A stretch of 64,000 nt of DNA from Otis tarda (GCA_026413225.1 CM048553.1:130948190-131012189); one strand, 5' to 3'. Shown: positions 47,835 to 61,300, counted from the stretch's first letter. The notes: generated by a model not told the origin, from the sequence alone. Program-made: numbers and translations.

Positions 47835-50825
47835 TATAAAAACTGTGTGGACCAGCTCCAGAAATGTGTTTGGGCACAGGCAGAGATTTGTAGAGGCAGA
47901 ACAAGCACAGAGAGAGCAGCCACACACAGTGGGACCCAACTGTTCATTATTATTTTTCATGTTATTTTTCTGCTTTTATAGCTTTGTTTTTTATTTTGAG
48001 CACTAGCCATTGGATGCAAAGGCAATTATTGCCCCTGCATGAAAGTTGTGCTTTTTCGTTTCCATCTCTTTTATTATGGCAATTGAATTCTCATCACTGA
48101 CCCATATTCCACCTTATCCCTATAGGATATAGACTTTTTCAGTTCTTCTCTCCATTGCTTCACTGTATTGATCAAGCAATTTGCAACTTGTCCTTCCTTT
48201 AATGTCATTTCCAAGCTTCCATCTATCTAACCTCCTATCTCACCCTGGCAAATATTTGGTGGATGCAATCTTCTCCAATATAGCATAGCATTATTTCTGC
48301 ATTTAAATGCAACATTATATGCATAAATGGGTGCATGTTATGCAGAAATTCATGAAGAATCTCTGAGTAGGTGTCAAGCAAACCCTATCGTTAATATGAA
48401 GGCGAGTGAGATAGAAGGATAGCTTAAACGTAGACAAATAAACAAATAAAAATTATAAACAGAGAGGTTTGTAGAAGACAGTCCTAGTAATTGTCTCCTT
48501 CAGCAGTCAGAAAAACAACAAAAAAGCCCAAGAAAAGAGAATAATCTACTCCTCTGTAGGAGGACACACATTTATTCAATTTCTCCTGAAAAAAAGCTTG
48601 AATGGTCAAATTCAGATCAGTTTTGTACTGATGTAACAGAAGCTGTTTCAGAAGGATGATTTTCAGTCTGTGTCAGAGATATAAAACCGGATCCTTAAAG
48701 CAATACAAGTGCTTTCACTTCCATTTTAACACAACTGTTCTTTAAGAAATTTTCTCCATCACTTACAAAGTGGATCCTAAACCCTAAGCCTTTTGATAAA
48801 GGTCTGTTCTTATGGAGAGAGAAATTTATGTCACAGGAAGAAAATATTCAAATTTTGTTGCAAACTAAAGACTAGTTTGCAATGTAGAGCGGATCAGACT
48901 CTCAAAGAAAAAAGCCTACTTAGTCCTTTAAAAAGGAAATAAGATTTTGAGAAGACTTTCCTAACAAAAGGAAATAAATGAAGGCTTATAAGGGCTTTTT
49001 CAATTTTCTGTTTACTAGAATATATATGTATTTATAAGTACTTATATATATATATAAATTTTATATATATTTATAAGTATTAAGATTTTTTTTTTTTTTT
49101 GTGGACACCTACTGCTGTAGAAATCAAATCAGTGTCTGAACTGTTCTTGCTGGTGTTGTTCATCATTCCATAGGTCTCTGCATTCCTGAAGTTGGGCTGG
49201 ACTGCAAAGGGCTGCTCACAGAGGCAGGATGTATAGTACATGTGAGCTCTTGTAAGTGTGCTTCACTCCTGAGAAGCCTACAAACCTCTAGTGTGTTTCC
49301 TAGCATTGAATTTAAAGATTCTACATGAAGCATTGAAATAAAATCTGTTACTAGCCTTTGATAAGAAGCCTTTTCACACAAATTTGCACTTAGTATCTCC
49401 GTAAGTTTGCATAGGAGCCAGAACGCCGCAAACAGATGAAAAGTAGCTCTGTGCTCCCATTTGATGTTGGTTCAGATCACTGGAAGGATGTTCTTATAAA
49501 TAAAGAGCTGCAGGCCATGTCACAGCCTCTTTCCTCCTCCTAATCCACGGCTCAGTTAAGAAATAACACATTTTTCTTCATTCAGGCCTCCTTTCATCTT
49601 TTCTCCTTCTCATGTGTCTGTGGGGTGTTTTTTTTCTCCTCTTTGCTCTCACACTGCGGCTGAATGTTGATGAGAGACTAAGGCCGATCCTAGGGTGATT
49701 TTGTATTATTGTTTGTTTGTTTGTTTTTTCTTCTTTCAGGTCTGGCAATACCTTATCCCTGCATTTAAGACTGTCAGGTGGCTTAGATTGCCTGAATACT
49801 GGATGTTGTCCTACAATGACACCTTTCCTCACCTGTCCTGAGGAAAGGAGATGCATTAGAAGACAAGGCAGAAGTGTTTCTCCCAGTGAATCCTGAAAAA
49901 GAACAAAACTACTCTGTCTTCTGTACCTTGTGGGCAAAAATCACAGGATGGAGTATTGGAGAGGAGAGAAAACAAAGGTTCAGCGCTGGTGTTCTGCGTC
50001 AGTTCGTTCCAAATATACACTTACTTTTACATCTGTTGCAGTGATTTCTGTACAAGGTGGAGGTTAACTGTTTTCTGTTTTCCTTTTGCCACAACTTCCT
50101 CTGAGCTCAGAGCATATGCTTGCCTGATACTACTTCAAAAGAACCTTTTTTGGAGGGTGGGGTTATTTGACTAGATCTGGTGAAAAGTCCCATTTTAAAA
50201 CTATACCCTCTAAGCTTGTCAAAAATGTACAGCAATCATTTCCACTTTGCTCTGTTTGCTAGGTTCTAGCTGTATTTTTAGTGGCAGTGGTTAGTAGAAA
50301 AATATAGGCCCCAAACTCTTTCTTCCCACTGTTGCTGCGACTGCTGGGGGTGCTTAATGGTTGATGTTTTTCTGTGCTGGTTTGTGCTGGAGAAGTGAAA
50401 ATATTAAAGCCAATTCTGTTGAATGCAAAGCAAACAAGACATAGCGTGACAAAAAAATGCTAAGAGAAAATTCGCCTAGAGCAAGGGAATACAGGGAGTC
50501 TCCTACCAGGTAGGGTGAGATTTGACGAACACAGATGCTTGTATAAGCCCCTGCTTCTGTCTTACATTGATGCACGTCTGCTGAAGGTAGAGAAGGCATA
50601 GGAGAAATAGTTGCCTTCCCTTGTATCAGCTGAACAGTCCTGAAAGGCTAACACCAAAGAGAAACCTTTTTATAATTCTGTCAAAGAAAATTGTATAGAG
50701 GAGTGAGACTTTCCCAAAGCTGCGAGGAACTGTGCTGGTGCCAGGCAGTAGGGCAAAAATGTTTGCCCAAGGGTTTTGTAGGAGGGCAGATACCCTGATG
50801 TAGTTTTATTAGTAGAACAAAAAGT
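47835..50825. other. Intergenic sequence, includes an AT-rich palindromic patch
   Basis: No gene is recognised. At 49,019-49,080 there is an almost pure A/T block with the 14-base palindrome TATAAGTACTTATA and a repeated TATTTATAAGTA. Nearby, from about 49,088, is a poly(T) run. Confidence 0.65.
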
Positions 50826-50829
50826 CTAT

Positions 50830-50930
50830 TGTGGACTACTTATGTGCACCCTTAATGGAACGTATGCAAATCCATTGGCCTCAATAGCACTATTCATGTA
50901 TGTAAAGTTGGACACGTGCTTTAGGACTCC
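50830..50930. repeat. Ancient amniote interspersed repeat remnant
   Basis: CCTCAATAGCACTATTCATG, then TATGTAAAGTTGGACACGTG and CTTTAGGA, follows the remembered phrase CTTCAATGGGACTACTCATG, then TAAAGTTAAGCACGTGCTT. Likely the same family as 24,293-24,357. Confidence 0.4.
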
Positions 50931-50934
50931 ATTA

Positions 50935-52260
50935 CTTCCACCCAAGCCATTCTGTTGTTAGTTCAACAAAAAAGCAAAGTATTTCCTCAGCTTGTACCTT
51001 GGAAACATTTATGAAAGCACTGGTAGGAAAAACTTGTGATGAAAAAATTATACTGAAAGTTTATAATGAAAAAGGTTCTAGTTTTGTCACCAAAAATGTT
51101 AATAGAAAATAATATTTCAATGGAATTATTTTTGGTGACTTTTTAAGAAGCCCAAAGCTTAAAAGCCTCCAATAACTGTGAGCAGCAAAAGGTTGCTGCA
51201 ATCCCAGATTTGCATGGTCTTTACAGAACAAGAGAGAAAATCAAAATCAGGGAGACTACTTATAGGTTGCAAAGACTTTCGATTGAGCTCAGTCCTCTGA
51301 GGTGATGTATTGCAAAAATCATGCTTTGTTTGAGCAATGGTGGCTTGAAGAATGTGGTTCACACACAGTAAAGTATTGGAACCATCTGTATTACAAAGTA
51401 GGCAGCAACAAACATTTCTCAGTAGAAGTGTGTAAAAATACAGTGATCTGTTTTGCAATGGAAATATCTATAAGAGGTAATTCTACCATCTTGCAATCAC
51501 ATACCTAAAGATGTTAATAGCATAAAGTATATTTTAAAAGCAAGTGGTAAACCTATTAATTTCTTACATCTCTATGTATTTGTCATTTACCATGAAATAC
51601 TAAATGTTTTTTTTTGCATTGCTTAAAAAAACCCTGTCCATATTTAAATAAAAACCTCCTTTCGCTTCCCATGCTATATATTTCATTTTATCTGTATGAG
51701 AAATGTGAAACTAGGGAATTAATAATTATTTCACTTGGAAAGGTATGAAGCAAATTCCATTGCCTTTGTCTGATTAGAATCTTCCCTGCTGGTTTAATTA
51801 AAAATGGCCATGTGACAAGCAAAGAAAGCATCTCTCCTTTGGGGTGGAGGGAGGAGGAGGGAATGGTGGTGTATTTTCCAGTAAACAGTGAATCCTGAAG
51901 CTCCAGAGTTGTAAAATTTAAATGCTTAATTCAAATGAAAAATGCAGACTCAGGTCAGCTATAGACAAATGTCACTAGACTGGATGCAAAATGCACTGCA
52001 GGCAGAAAAGATGACATTTATCAGTCATCCATACATCAGTAACTAAAACAATTTTAGGGTTGTCTAGACAGGCATCTATTATTCCTTAAATTTAAAAGCT
52101 TTAGTAGAAAGACAACAGCAAATGCTCTATTTATATTTAGGGCTCTTTTTTTTTTTTTTTTTTCCAGAAGAGACAAGATAGGGAAAGGAAAAATGATAGT
52201 TTTCAAAATGAAAAGTACAAATTTGCTTTTCTTTCTTTCTGTTTTTTTTTCCTTTTTTTT
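50935..52260. other. Intergenic sequence
   Basis: AT-rich sequence with T-rich blocks at about 52,149-52,163 and 52,230-52,278. No gene recognised. Confidence 0.65.
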
Positions 52261-52278
52261 AATCTTTTTTTTTTTTTG

Positions 52279-52490
52279 CTGCCTGGGTAAAGGAGATTTT
52301 CTTGGCATGTTCTGAAGGCAATTTAAGTGAATTATCAGAGTGTGCATGCAATGCTGGCTGTAATTATTACAGTACAGCCCTGTAATATTGAGCTTAATTA
52401 CTGTGTACAGTGTTTGGCCTTTATGTTTTCTGCTTAATTTACCCTGCATAGTTAACGTGAATTTAGTGAAATCATTATGCACCTTTCAGG
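52279..52490. promoter_or_regulatory. Possible conserved noncoding element
   Basis: About 210 bases free of repeats and coding potential, dense in homeodomain-like TAATTA cores (CTGTAATTATTACAG near 52,358, GCTTAATTACTG near 52,392). CTGTAATTATTACAG is a perfect 15-base palindrome about A/T. Composition suggests an enhancer-type element, but conservation cannot be seen from one sequence. Confidence 0.3.
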
Positions 52491-53990
52491 TTTCCTCTTT
52501 GGGGAAAAAAATATTTACACTCTCAGGAGAAACAAACTAGAATAGGTACAAATATTGAAGTAAATAATTCTGGTGGATGGATCCCTTCCCTCTGTTGCTT
52601 ATGTGGAGCCACAGTTCTGCAAATATATACTCACGTGCTGAATTAAGGTCGGTGAACTGTCCCATTAGCTGCAACAGGAATACTTGCAAGCTTCAGTTTC
52701 AACCTATGACTAAATATTTTCACTATTTAAACCACATGCAGAAAGGTTTTCTCTTTTCATTTTTACTTCATACAGTACCAAGCATTTTTGCACGAACACG
52801 CACAAAATTGCAGTTTTTCTCTTTGCTATGCAGAACACATACTACATACTTTGGAGTGAATGTAATTATTTGCATGGAGAAATGAGTTATGTTGCTACTT
52901 TAAACTAAAGTTAACTTATGGATATGCTATACTCAAGCAGAAGCAGTACAGCCCTACTCATCTGCAGTCTGTTGCCCATTAATATATCTTCTGTTCACGG
53001 GTCTCTCTTTTATATTGCTGCCTCTAGCAGAAGGGAACAGCTCAGTGTCAGATAACCCCTGTGGCAGCAGGGCTGGCGTGTTGGCTACTTGAGCCCTGGT
53101 CTTTAGATCCAGCGGTGTAGAGCCCTGCAAACAGTCAGGTCAGTTCTGGCTGCCACATGTGGAGCAGAGAAACTCAGCACTGGAGCAACTTGGTAAAAAT
53201 ACAGGGGCAAAAGATGTTGCTTACACAGTAGGCCTTAACAGAGTGCTCTGACTTTTAAAAAGAGGGGTGCTTTTAATGAGCCACAATGAAACACAGACTG
53301 CTCGTGGTAGAAACAGTATGAAAATGTTTGAAAGTGAATAATAACAATTAAATAAATCAAAGGTTTCAGCCGAGAACATTCCATTGCATTCACTGCCTTT
53401 CAGAAAAGAAAACTGCTACAGAGCACCTATAAACGCTGAAAGAGTTTGGTTGTTTTTTTTTTTTGTTCTGTTTTTTTTCCTACCTACAGTTCTTTTACAG
53501 TTCTTACCTTCAATGTCTGCCTTGAAGAGATGATGTATTTGAATGACATCATGATTCTGATCTTTTGTCAACTTGGGAACATCAGGCAAAGATAAAGAAA
53601 CCCAGGCACACAGAGATTTCAGTAACTATCCCCTGGATTCACTCATGTCTAGCTACATGTGCAATGCTGACACATTAATATTTGGAAAGAACTTTGAGGC
53701 AATTAAATGTATTACAGAAGCGCAAATTAATACAGCAGTAAAGTGTGTACACAGTAAATCCCCTTACCTTTAATTTGGCAGAGGCCATCAGAAAATTCTG
53801 AATGTAGGTGAAAATTCAGGCTCCTTTTGATTAAAAACATATATAATTTTGGCAGCTTTATCTTTTGTTTTGATGAATGACCCTGCCAGTAGGAAAGAGT
53901 GCTGCTTTCTGACGAAGCCACCTCACCAGAGAAATAAAAAAAAAAAAATTAAAAAAAAAACCTTAATACCTCTTGCCTTTCCTCTGCCAA
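52491..53990. other. Intergenic sequence
   Basis: No gene recognised. It ends in an A-rich block at about 53,934-53,970 directly before a GC-rich patch. Confidence 0.65.
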
Positions 53991-53993
53991 ACA

Positions 53994-54107
53994 GCGTGTG
54001 GTGTGGCTGACAGAGGGGGAGTCTCACACCTCGCAGGTGAGAGCAGGGTGCGTGGTTGCGCCCCCTCACCCCCCCACACCCCCCCGCCCCGGGACCGTGT
54101 TTCGTCG
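53994..54107. promoter_or_regulatory. CpG-rich patch with G-quadruplex motif
   Basis: Nine CpGs in about 114 bases, in a region where CpG is otherwise scarce. At 54,061-54,090 the + strand has C-runs of 5, 7, 7 and 4, so the minus strand has four long G-tracts with loops C, TGT and TGA. At 54,027-54,039 is the symmetric E2-box pair CACCTCGCAGGTG. It could be a small unannotated promoter or enhancer, though no transcript is visible. Confidence 0.4.
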
Positions 54108-55150
54108 ATGTATTTTCCCCTGTTTTCCACGAGGTGGAGCTGGAACAATATTTTTCCCGTCTTTATGCTAAGGAGGAAATGGTTATAAACCTATTTGAAA
54201 GGCAATGTTCGTCTTAACAATTCAAATGTATTCCTGTTAATTTGTATTTGATAAAGGTTCAGAAGTCTTTTGTTGTACGTCTAGTTAGCCTGCGTGTTAC
54301 ATTTAGAGCCTTTGCAAATTTTCTGTTTGATTGTGAGCCTTACTGGGAATTTTTATGTGGCTGTACAGCTGCACTTATTTGTTTATATGTGTGCACACGT
54401 GTGTATTTCTGCATTTGCAGGGGTGTGCGTATAAAAGGCAGGATTAAAAGACTGTGTCTTCACAGTTGTTCTGCTCATGAATCAAGTGGTAAAGCAGAGA
54501 GCGATGCCTAGTATGTACACAATGCCAACACATTATTCAGAGACAGGTGGAAATTATGGATTTGATTGTCTTCTATGTAATGTGGATCAAGTGTTCAGTA
54601 CCCAAAGCTGAGAGAGAAGACAGTGCTCAGCTTTCAGAAAGCTCCTTTGCCTTTTGTTTTCCTCTTGGTCAGCTTATTGGAGTGGGAGCTCAACATCCCG
54701 GTACCCGTCTTCAGCATCTTGTTATCACATTCTCTTTTTAAAGGGTCAAGACCCCCAATGGCAGATACCACTAAATACTGAAAGGTAGAGAAAAAAAAAT
54801 AACAAAAAGTCAGGTGTGGCAGATGTACAAATGTGCTTACCCTTAGGGTTGACTGCAAACTCAGGGCTACCATTATTCGAATGGAAGTGCCTGGGTTTTG
54901 TCACTCAGATTCACAGCCATGGATGTCCTTTTAGACCTTGGCTGTTTGCGGAGGGCGGCGTACTTGAACATGCCAAGCATATCCTTTCCTTTCCCTTTGC
55001 CACAGCTGTGGCAAAATCTTAGTTCAGATGCAAGATCTCTCGGCACTATCTAAACCTTTGCTACCCTGCTTGGCCGCAATGACCCCCTAAAGGTGTCTCA
55101 GGGTTCAGCAAGCAGTACTATCCCTGGTTAGTGGGAGCAGAGTTGATATC
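54108..55150. other. Intergenic sequence
   Basis: No gene, RNA or recent transposon recognised. The frames at 54242-54511 and 54816-55022 lack recognisable domains. Confidence 0.6.
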
Positions 55151-55163
55151 TGTTCCCCAGAGA

Positions 55164-55260
55164 CTGCACTGGCTTCCCATTTGTTTCTTGATTAAATGTG
55201 AGATGTGCTTCTGGTTAATAAAGTCCTCTGTAGTTTAGAACCTCTGTAAATCAGATTATT
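55164..55260 (+). pseudogene. L2-like LINE reverse-transcriptase C-terminal relic
   Basis: The frame from 55,164 reads LHWLPICFLIKCE, then CFWLIKSS, before a TAG at 55,236. LHWLP followed by an I/FK...LLLTYKAL segment is the diagnostic C-terminal motif of L2/Rex-type LINE ORF2. Only the motif and a short stretch survive. Identification rests on this one motif. Confidence 0.45.
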
Positions 55261-55264
55261 CCTC

Positions 55265-58200
55265 TTTTGTTGCTGGATCCAGCATGAGACTGGTAATCTG
55301 ACATTCCCAAAAGAGGCTGGGTGATTTTTGACACATAATTGGAAAAATATTTAGATCCTGTGACCTGTTTTAAGAATTCTAGTCAGATATCAAAGGTTCT
55401 TCTACACTGAGGGTTGCCTCTTCGCAATTTAGCATCAAGAACCAAGGAGTTGCTGAATCAGCAGCACCTTTTAGGTAATACTAATGATAGTGTGCCTGTG
55501 TGGTGAGGGGGTATTGGCAGGTGTCTCCAGCCTGCAATACAGCATGGTGTCAATCTGAAATAGTTAAAGACTGATTTTCACTGCACAAGCCGAAGTTTTG
55601 GTTACCTGATGCTTTGTAATGTCTCAAGAATGCAGTGAGATGCGCAGGGAGACTGGGAAAACAAACGATGTTTGGCTGATGAAGTGGCTGTCACCTCTTT
55701 ACATAGGTGGATTTTATGATGGAATAAACACACTTCTTAGTCAGATCTCTTCCTACCTACTTGTGATTGATAAAACCTGTGAGATTATTTGGAAATATTT
55801 GTCTAATCTATGTCCATCTGATAGATGTGCCAAATTGTGTCCCCCCCAGCATTGCTCTGCATTGCTAGAGCATGGAAGAGATTCTTCGTAAGTTCCTGTC
55901 TGAGTGTCAAGCATTGAACATTTATTTCTTAATTAATAGGTTCGAATACAAATACACCTGAGCACCTTTGGTCTAGAAATCCTACAGAGTTATGTTTCTA
56001 CCCAGGCATTTCTCTTCTGAAGTGTTATTGTGACTGCATCTCTCCATGTAGGACAACAACAACAAGAGCTGGAATTTAACACAAATTTTTGTGCTGATCA
56101 GCTATAAGAATGCAGAATGATCTTTTTCAACCTCCATGTTTCTTTCTAGACTTTTTTTAAACTTCAAGCAAAGTTGCTAAACTGCTATAGGTCAGACTAG
56201 AGTGGGAAGAACAGAAGGACTTCTGGAATTACATTTTATCAACAGAAGAGTGCCTGTCTCTGTCCTTTTCTTCTTTTACTTTAAACTGTCCTGTTAGCTT
56301 AAGAAAAGGAAAGAGGGTTTTAGAGCCTTTTGCCTGCAGGATAATGGCTGAAAGAACTGCAGAAAATGGGAGAAAAAGTTCCGAAAAGCTACCTGAGCCC
56401 CCACGAAAATGACCAGTCACAAAGAAATCTGTGAAACTGAGACTCTCATGGGGTGACTAAGTAAATTACTAACAACAAGGGCAGGCCATGTGAGCAGTTT
56501 CAGATGTGACTGTCCCTGGTACTGTGCACTCATTCCACAATGCATGTCGATTTTGAATATTAATTTTAGATAAAGTAGTAGGTATGTTCTGAATGCAAGC
56601 ATAATAAATGGTGAAAAGTTATCGTCATGGTGAGGAGACAGAGTAGGAATGACAAAACTCGACTGTATGCAATGGTGACGAACATAACCTTCTGTTATGT
56701 ACGGCTGTAACATAACTTTTTAATTCTTTCTTTCCTCTTTTCTCTCTTTCTGTCTTTCTTTCTTTCTGTCCTTTTCAGGCTGTCATTTTTGCTACAGAGC
56801 CCTTGAAATAGCATCTGTCCAAATAATGGTTGTTAGACGGTTTGTACTATATGATGTAATTAAAATTGAACAGTCTTTTAGGGCATCTTTCTTAAGACAT
56901 GAGCCTAAGAATAGTAACCCCTTGTGAGGGTGGGAGAAGCCGCCATTCCACCAGGAACGCATGCCGGTCAGCAGCAGGAGGCTCCGCGCAGCAGTCGACT
57001 GTCATTATAGCTGTGCATTATAGCTGTGCTTCTGGAATAGGTTGGGGAAATCTCCTGCCAGGAAAAAGGTGTGTCTAGGAAGGCGTAAGCTACATATTTC
57101 ACTTTAGGTCCTGTAAAAGCTAACTCACTACTCTTTGACGAGTAGTAACTGTATTTATGTAAGTGGTGTAATACATGGAGACTTGTGGGCAATTAGCTTA
57201 CATTTGTTGAATAATCAAAGCTGTTGCAGGTTTGTGAACTAGTAAAAACATTTGCGAGGAAAGCAAGTATCTAAACTTTTTAGAGCTATTTAATCTAATT
57301 TTGACTGGATATGGTAACCTAACTCAACAAATGGACACTGCTGCTCCAGCAATGATGGTTGTAAAGGCCAATGCAATGTCAAAAAAAATAGAGATTCTTT
57401 CTTCTGTACTGATTATTTAAGTTCATTAATCCAGAGGTTTTTAATTGTAATATCAGTTTGGAAAGTAATTTCAAGTTATTTCTGGCATTTCAGGTCAGAA
57501 GCACTGCTAGGAGCATCTTTCAAATTTTTGGGCTCTCAGAGAATTCTTAACACGTATCAGCTGGTGTGGGTGGAATATACAGGAGGATAATACATTCTGC
57601 TGTCTCTGAGGCCATCACAATTCATGATAGCTGAGATGCGGAGTTCTTCCATAATTATCTGTACTTACGGAAGAGTCTGTTGACGCAAGAAATACATCAT
57701 GAGCCAAATACGCAGGACGATGCAAAGCTGAAACAGTGGTATTTTCACATACTGCTTTCCCAGCTATGAGCAGCTTTCTTGGTGCAAGGTGTCATTCTAC
57801 TTGCTGTGATTACTCACTGCATCTGTACGGTCAGTAAACATACACCCTTTATTTTTGGTAACAGAAGAAGTAGTAAGCTTCCTAACACATGTGAACGTAT
57901 GCAGCCATATTGGCTATGGAAAAAAAATAGACAAAAGATAACTTAGAAGGGAAATACATATGTTTTTCATTTCTCTTCTGCTTGACAGAGTGTGAGGCTA
58001 TTGAGATAAATTAAGTTCCACCCATGGTATAAAACTGAGGCAGGTAAGAAGAGGTTCAGGCCAAATATGCTGGCATAGTTTAACATAGTGTCAACCTAGA
58101 AGGGAAGCTGTTGATCCTCTGATCATTGCTAGAAGATAGTGTAATGGTTCCTTTGACACCTTTGTCTTTTATTTCATCGGTATGTAGTACATGACATTTT

Positions 58201-60920
58201 GTACTTGTGAAAGGTTCTGAACTGACAGGCCTTGAGACTGAAGCCTTCTCTTTGTACACATATCAGACGATACATAGACAAACACAGCACCCCCTCTCTG
58301 CCTCTTCCTCTGTTTTTCCTACACTTCAACTGCTTGCTTGCTGCAGCTTTCTCATATGTCCACCATTTGAAGTGAAAAGAGTCCGATCTCTGCTACTATT
58401 CAGCAGTTACTGTTTGCTGTTAATGTTACCAGGAAGGCTGCTTATCCTGTGTGGATTTTGCAGCATTTTTTTTTTTTTGTGATACAGAAATGTATTTCCA
58501 TGAATTTAAATAATTCCAGCTCATTTCACGTGGGTCACAAACCAGCCATTAGGCTGTAATATCTTTAGGTTACCAGTGATCTGAACCAGACTTGATCTGG
58601 TAACCTATAGCAGAGGTGAAATGCTCCATATCCTATTTCCATTCCTGCTCATATATGAATTTGTTCAGTGTAAGGTTAATCATGCATATAAGAGAGTTTT
58701 GGTTTTTTTTTTTTTTTCTTTGACGTGAACACTAGATCTGGGGTTTTGTCCTTTTTTTTTCTTTTTTTTTTTTTGGAGCAGACAAAGGAGATTATGAATG
58801 GTAAAGTAGAAATCATAGTGTTAACAGTACCAGTGAATGCCTAGTAAAATTATTATGTTTCATAATATTAGTGAAATTTGTCTCTTTATTCACACAGCAC
58901 AGAATTCCCATTGGGAATATTGGATCCACCATGCAGATCACAGAGAACAATTTTGCCCATAGTATGGACTTCTAATGGTTTTACCATTCTTGCACTTGGA
59001 GGGGAGAGGGGTGTGGGGGAAGGAGTTATTGTCTCCTCTCAGTTTTGAATAATGCGATCGTTTAGAGAAAAAGAATGTATGAAATAGTCCACATTCAGGA
59101 ACAGCAGCTTGCAAAATTTAACTTCAAAACATATAGTTTCCAAGGATGGCACCTTTCCAAACTGTTCAAGAGTTATTTTATGTTTGTCTATTATCTATTT
59201 AAAAATGAAATAGTGGAAGTACTTAAAAAAAAGAATTGTCATCCTCAAATTTAAAAAACCCATAATAAATCTATAGCTTTCAGGCTATTTGCATTGAGCA
59301 GCAGAATACCTTGGGGTGGGGTGCTGGTGGTGCAGGGATAAAATTCAAAATTCCTGGAAAGGGAATTTTCTGAACAAAATTTGTGGCAAAGTCTCTACTT
59401 TTTATACTCTAATTAGTAAAATATAGACTAAATATATAATTGAATTTATAAGCTGCAGTAATAGTTTCATATGCTTTTTTTTTCACAGCACTTTGAATCT
59501 TTTTATCTTCTCAAGGTGTTTCTTGGTATGCAGAAATAATTATATTTTCTACTTTTCTTAAGAGCTTAAAAGATTTGCTATGTAATTAAGTCTTTGGTTA
59601 TCTTTTACCAGATGTTGCAAATTATTCTATTTTTTTTTCAAAGAATATGTCAAAAGGATACCTCTGTTGTATAAATTGTTAATACTTTGGTAGATTATAG
59701 AACAAAATCAGTAATATAAAGGAAAAAAAGTATAAAAATTTGTTTGGAAGAGACAAAAACATGGAGTTTTTAAAGTAATTTCTGTCTGCACAACAATATA
59801 GGATGAGGTTAGTATTTTTGGTAGTAGCATCACTTACTCACACGAGGTATCATATGAACACAGACTTAAATTATTTTTGTCACGATTGGGTTTGCATTAA
59901 GGTTCTGTTTAATGATTAAGGGCAAAAACTGCCCCCTATCATTTTTCATACTTGCATTTACTCATACATTCAGACTTGTCTCAGCTAGATCAACTAAATT
60001 TTCCCTGAAAGATTGAGAACATATCCAGCCTCACTCAGTCACAGTCCAGAAGGAATTCAGTTATTTCAAGAAGTCTCATTACACAAGATCCTCCTATTGC
60101 CTCTTGTTATTTATCTTTCAGTACTATCACTTTTTACTACCCTTTCTTCTTTCTTAATTCAAATTAATAAAGTCCTGCAGTGAATGATTCTTCAGTTCCT
60201 TTGAAAATTCTTTTGAAAGAGTGAGAAGTCCTCAAAAATCACAATACTCATAAAGTGGTTGAGGGGGAAAAAAATCCTTTATTCTTTCCTCTAGACTTCA
60301 GTGACACTATGAAGTTTCACATAATTTGCAGACTGCATCTCATAAAATACTGGCAAAATTTATTCAATTCAAATTAAATAGATGTAGCACAGAGTAATCT
60401 TTCTCTATTAAATATGTCACTTTTTGCAATTGTTTCTTAATATCCCTCACAGCTTCCATCTAAGATTAGCACTTTCTTTGCTGCCACAGTTTCACTAACC
60501 TACTGAATTATTCACTGAAGCATAACCTTCAGATATCAGGTTAGAAAGACCTTGATTATGACAGGAAGTGAACTGTATAAACCATTTTTCTTTAAAAGAA
60601 AATTTCTCAGTATAGAAAACTCTGAAATGAGATAAGTATTAAATGTGTGTAAAAATTAAGTTCCTAATTGATAGGAATTTAGCCAACTGTGACATTCCTG
60701 TATCTTGTTTATAATAATGTACAATAACATTCTAGATACCATTTAATAGTGTAAAAACATGTGCATTTTCATGGTGCTTATTTAAACTTAAAGTACAAGC
60801 CAGGATATCCATGTTGGTCTCAGCTGTAAAGTAGAGCTGTGGAATCTCTCACACAGATTTAACATACTGGACAAAGAATATTTACATACAGTTCCTGATT
60901 TTGTCCCATTTGCTGAAAAT
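55265..60920. other. Intergenic sequence, no gene recognised
   Basis: AT-rich DNA with two T-rich blocks (about 58,703-58,719 and 58,752-58,774). A 58-base pyrimidine tract ending in CAG lies at 56,719-56,778 (see findings). No supported coding or RNA gene. Confidence 0.6.
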
Positions 60921-60924
60921 TACT

Positions 60925-61300
60925 TTTAAGGGGCTCTAGGCTCTGGAAACCATGGTGACAGAGTGGAAGGCTTCCCTACAGCAAACCGCTGTTATTGACC
61001 ATTACTTTGTGCCAATCCACTGTTGAAAGGTCGTTTGAACACCTACCAAGGAGACAACAGCTTCGAGAACACTTCCTTTGCAAGTGTTGAAATACAAACT
61101 CACCACTCACCGGTCTGCTTCTCATGACCTGTCCGGTGATATTCAGAAGATGCAACGTAATTGTGAAGTTTAACAGGCTTAAATGCCCTCGCTTTTAGAG
61201 GTACTATGATAGGAAAATGTCAGGGCAAACAACATTCTACAAATTATTCTGCTAGTCATGCGTACCAATTTTCATAATGACTTGACCTAGAATAGGAACA
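60925..61300. promoter_or_regulatory. Possible conserved noncoding element
   Basis: A 375-base stretch of balanced composition without repeats, CpG depletion or long frames, containing short palindromes such as AAACCATGGTGACAG and CACCGGTCTGC...CTGTCCGGTGAT. It stands out from the AT-rich surroundings. This is a weak, composition-based suggestion. Confidence 0.22.
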
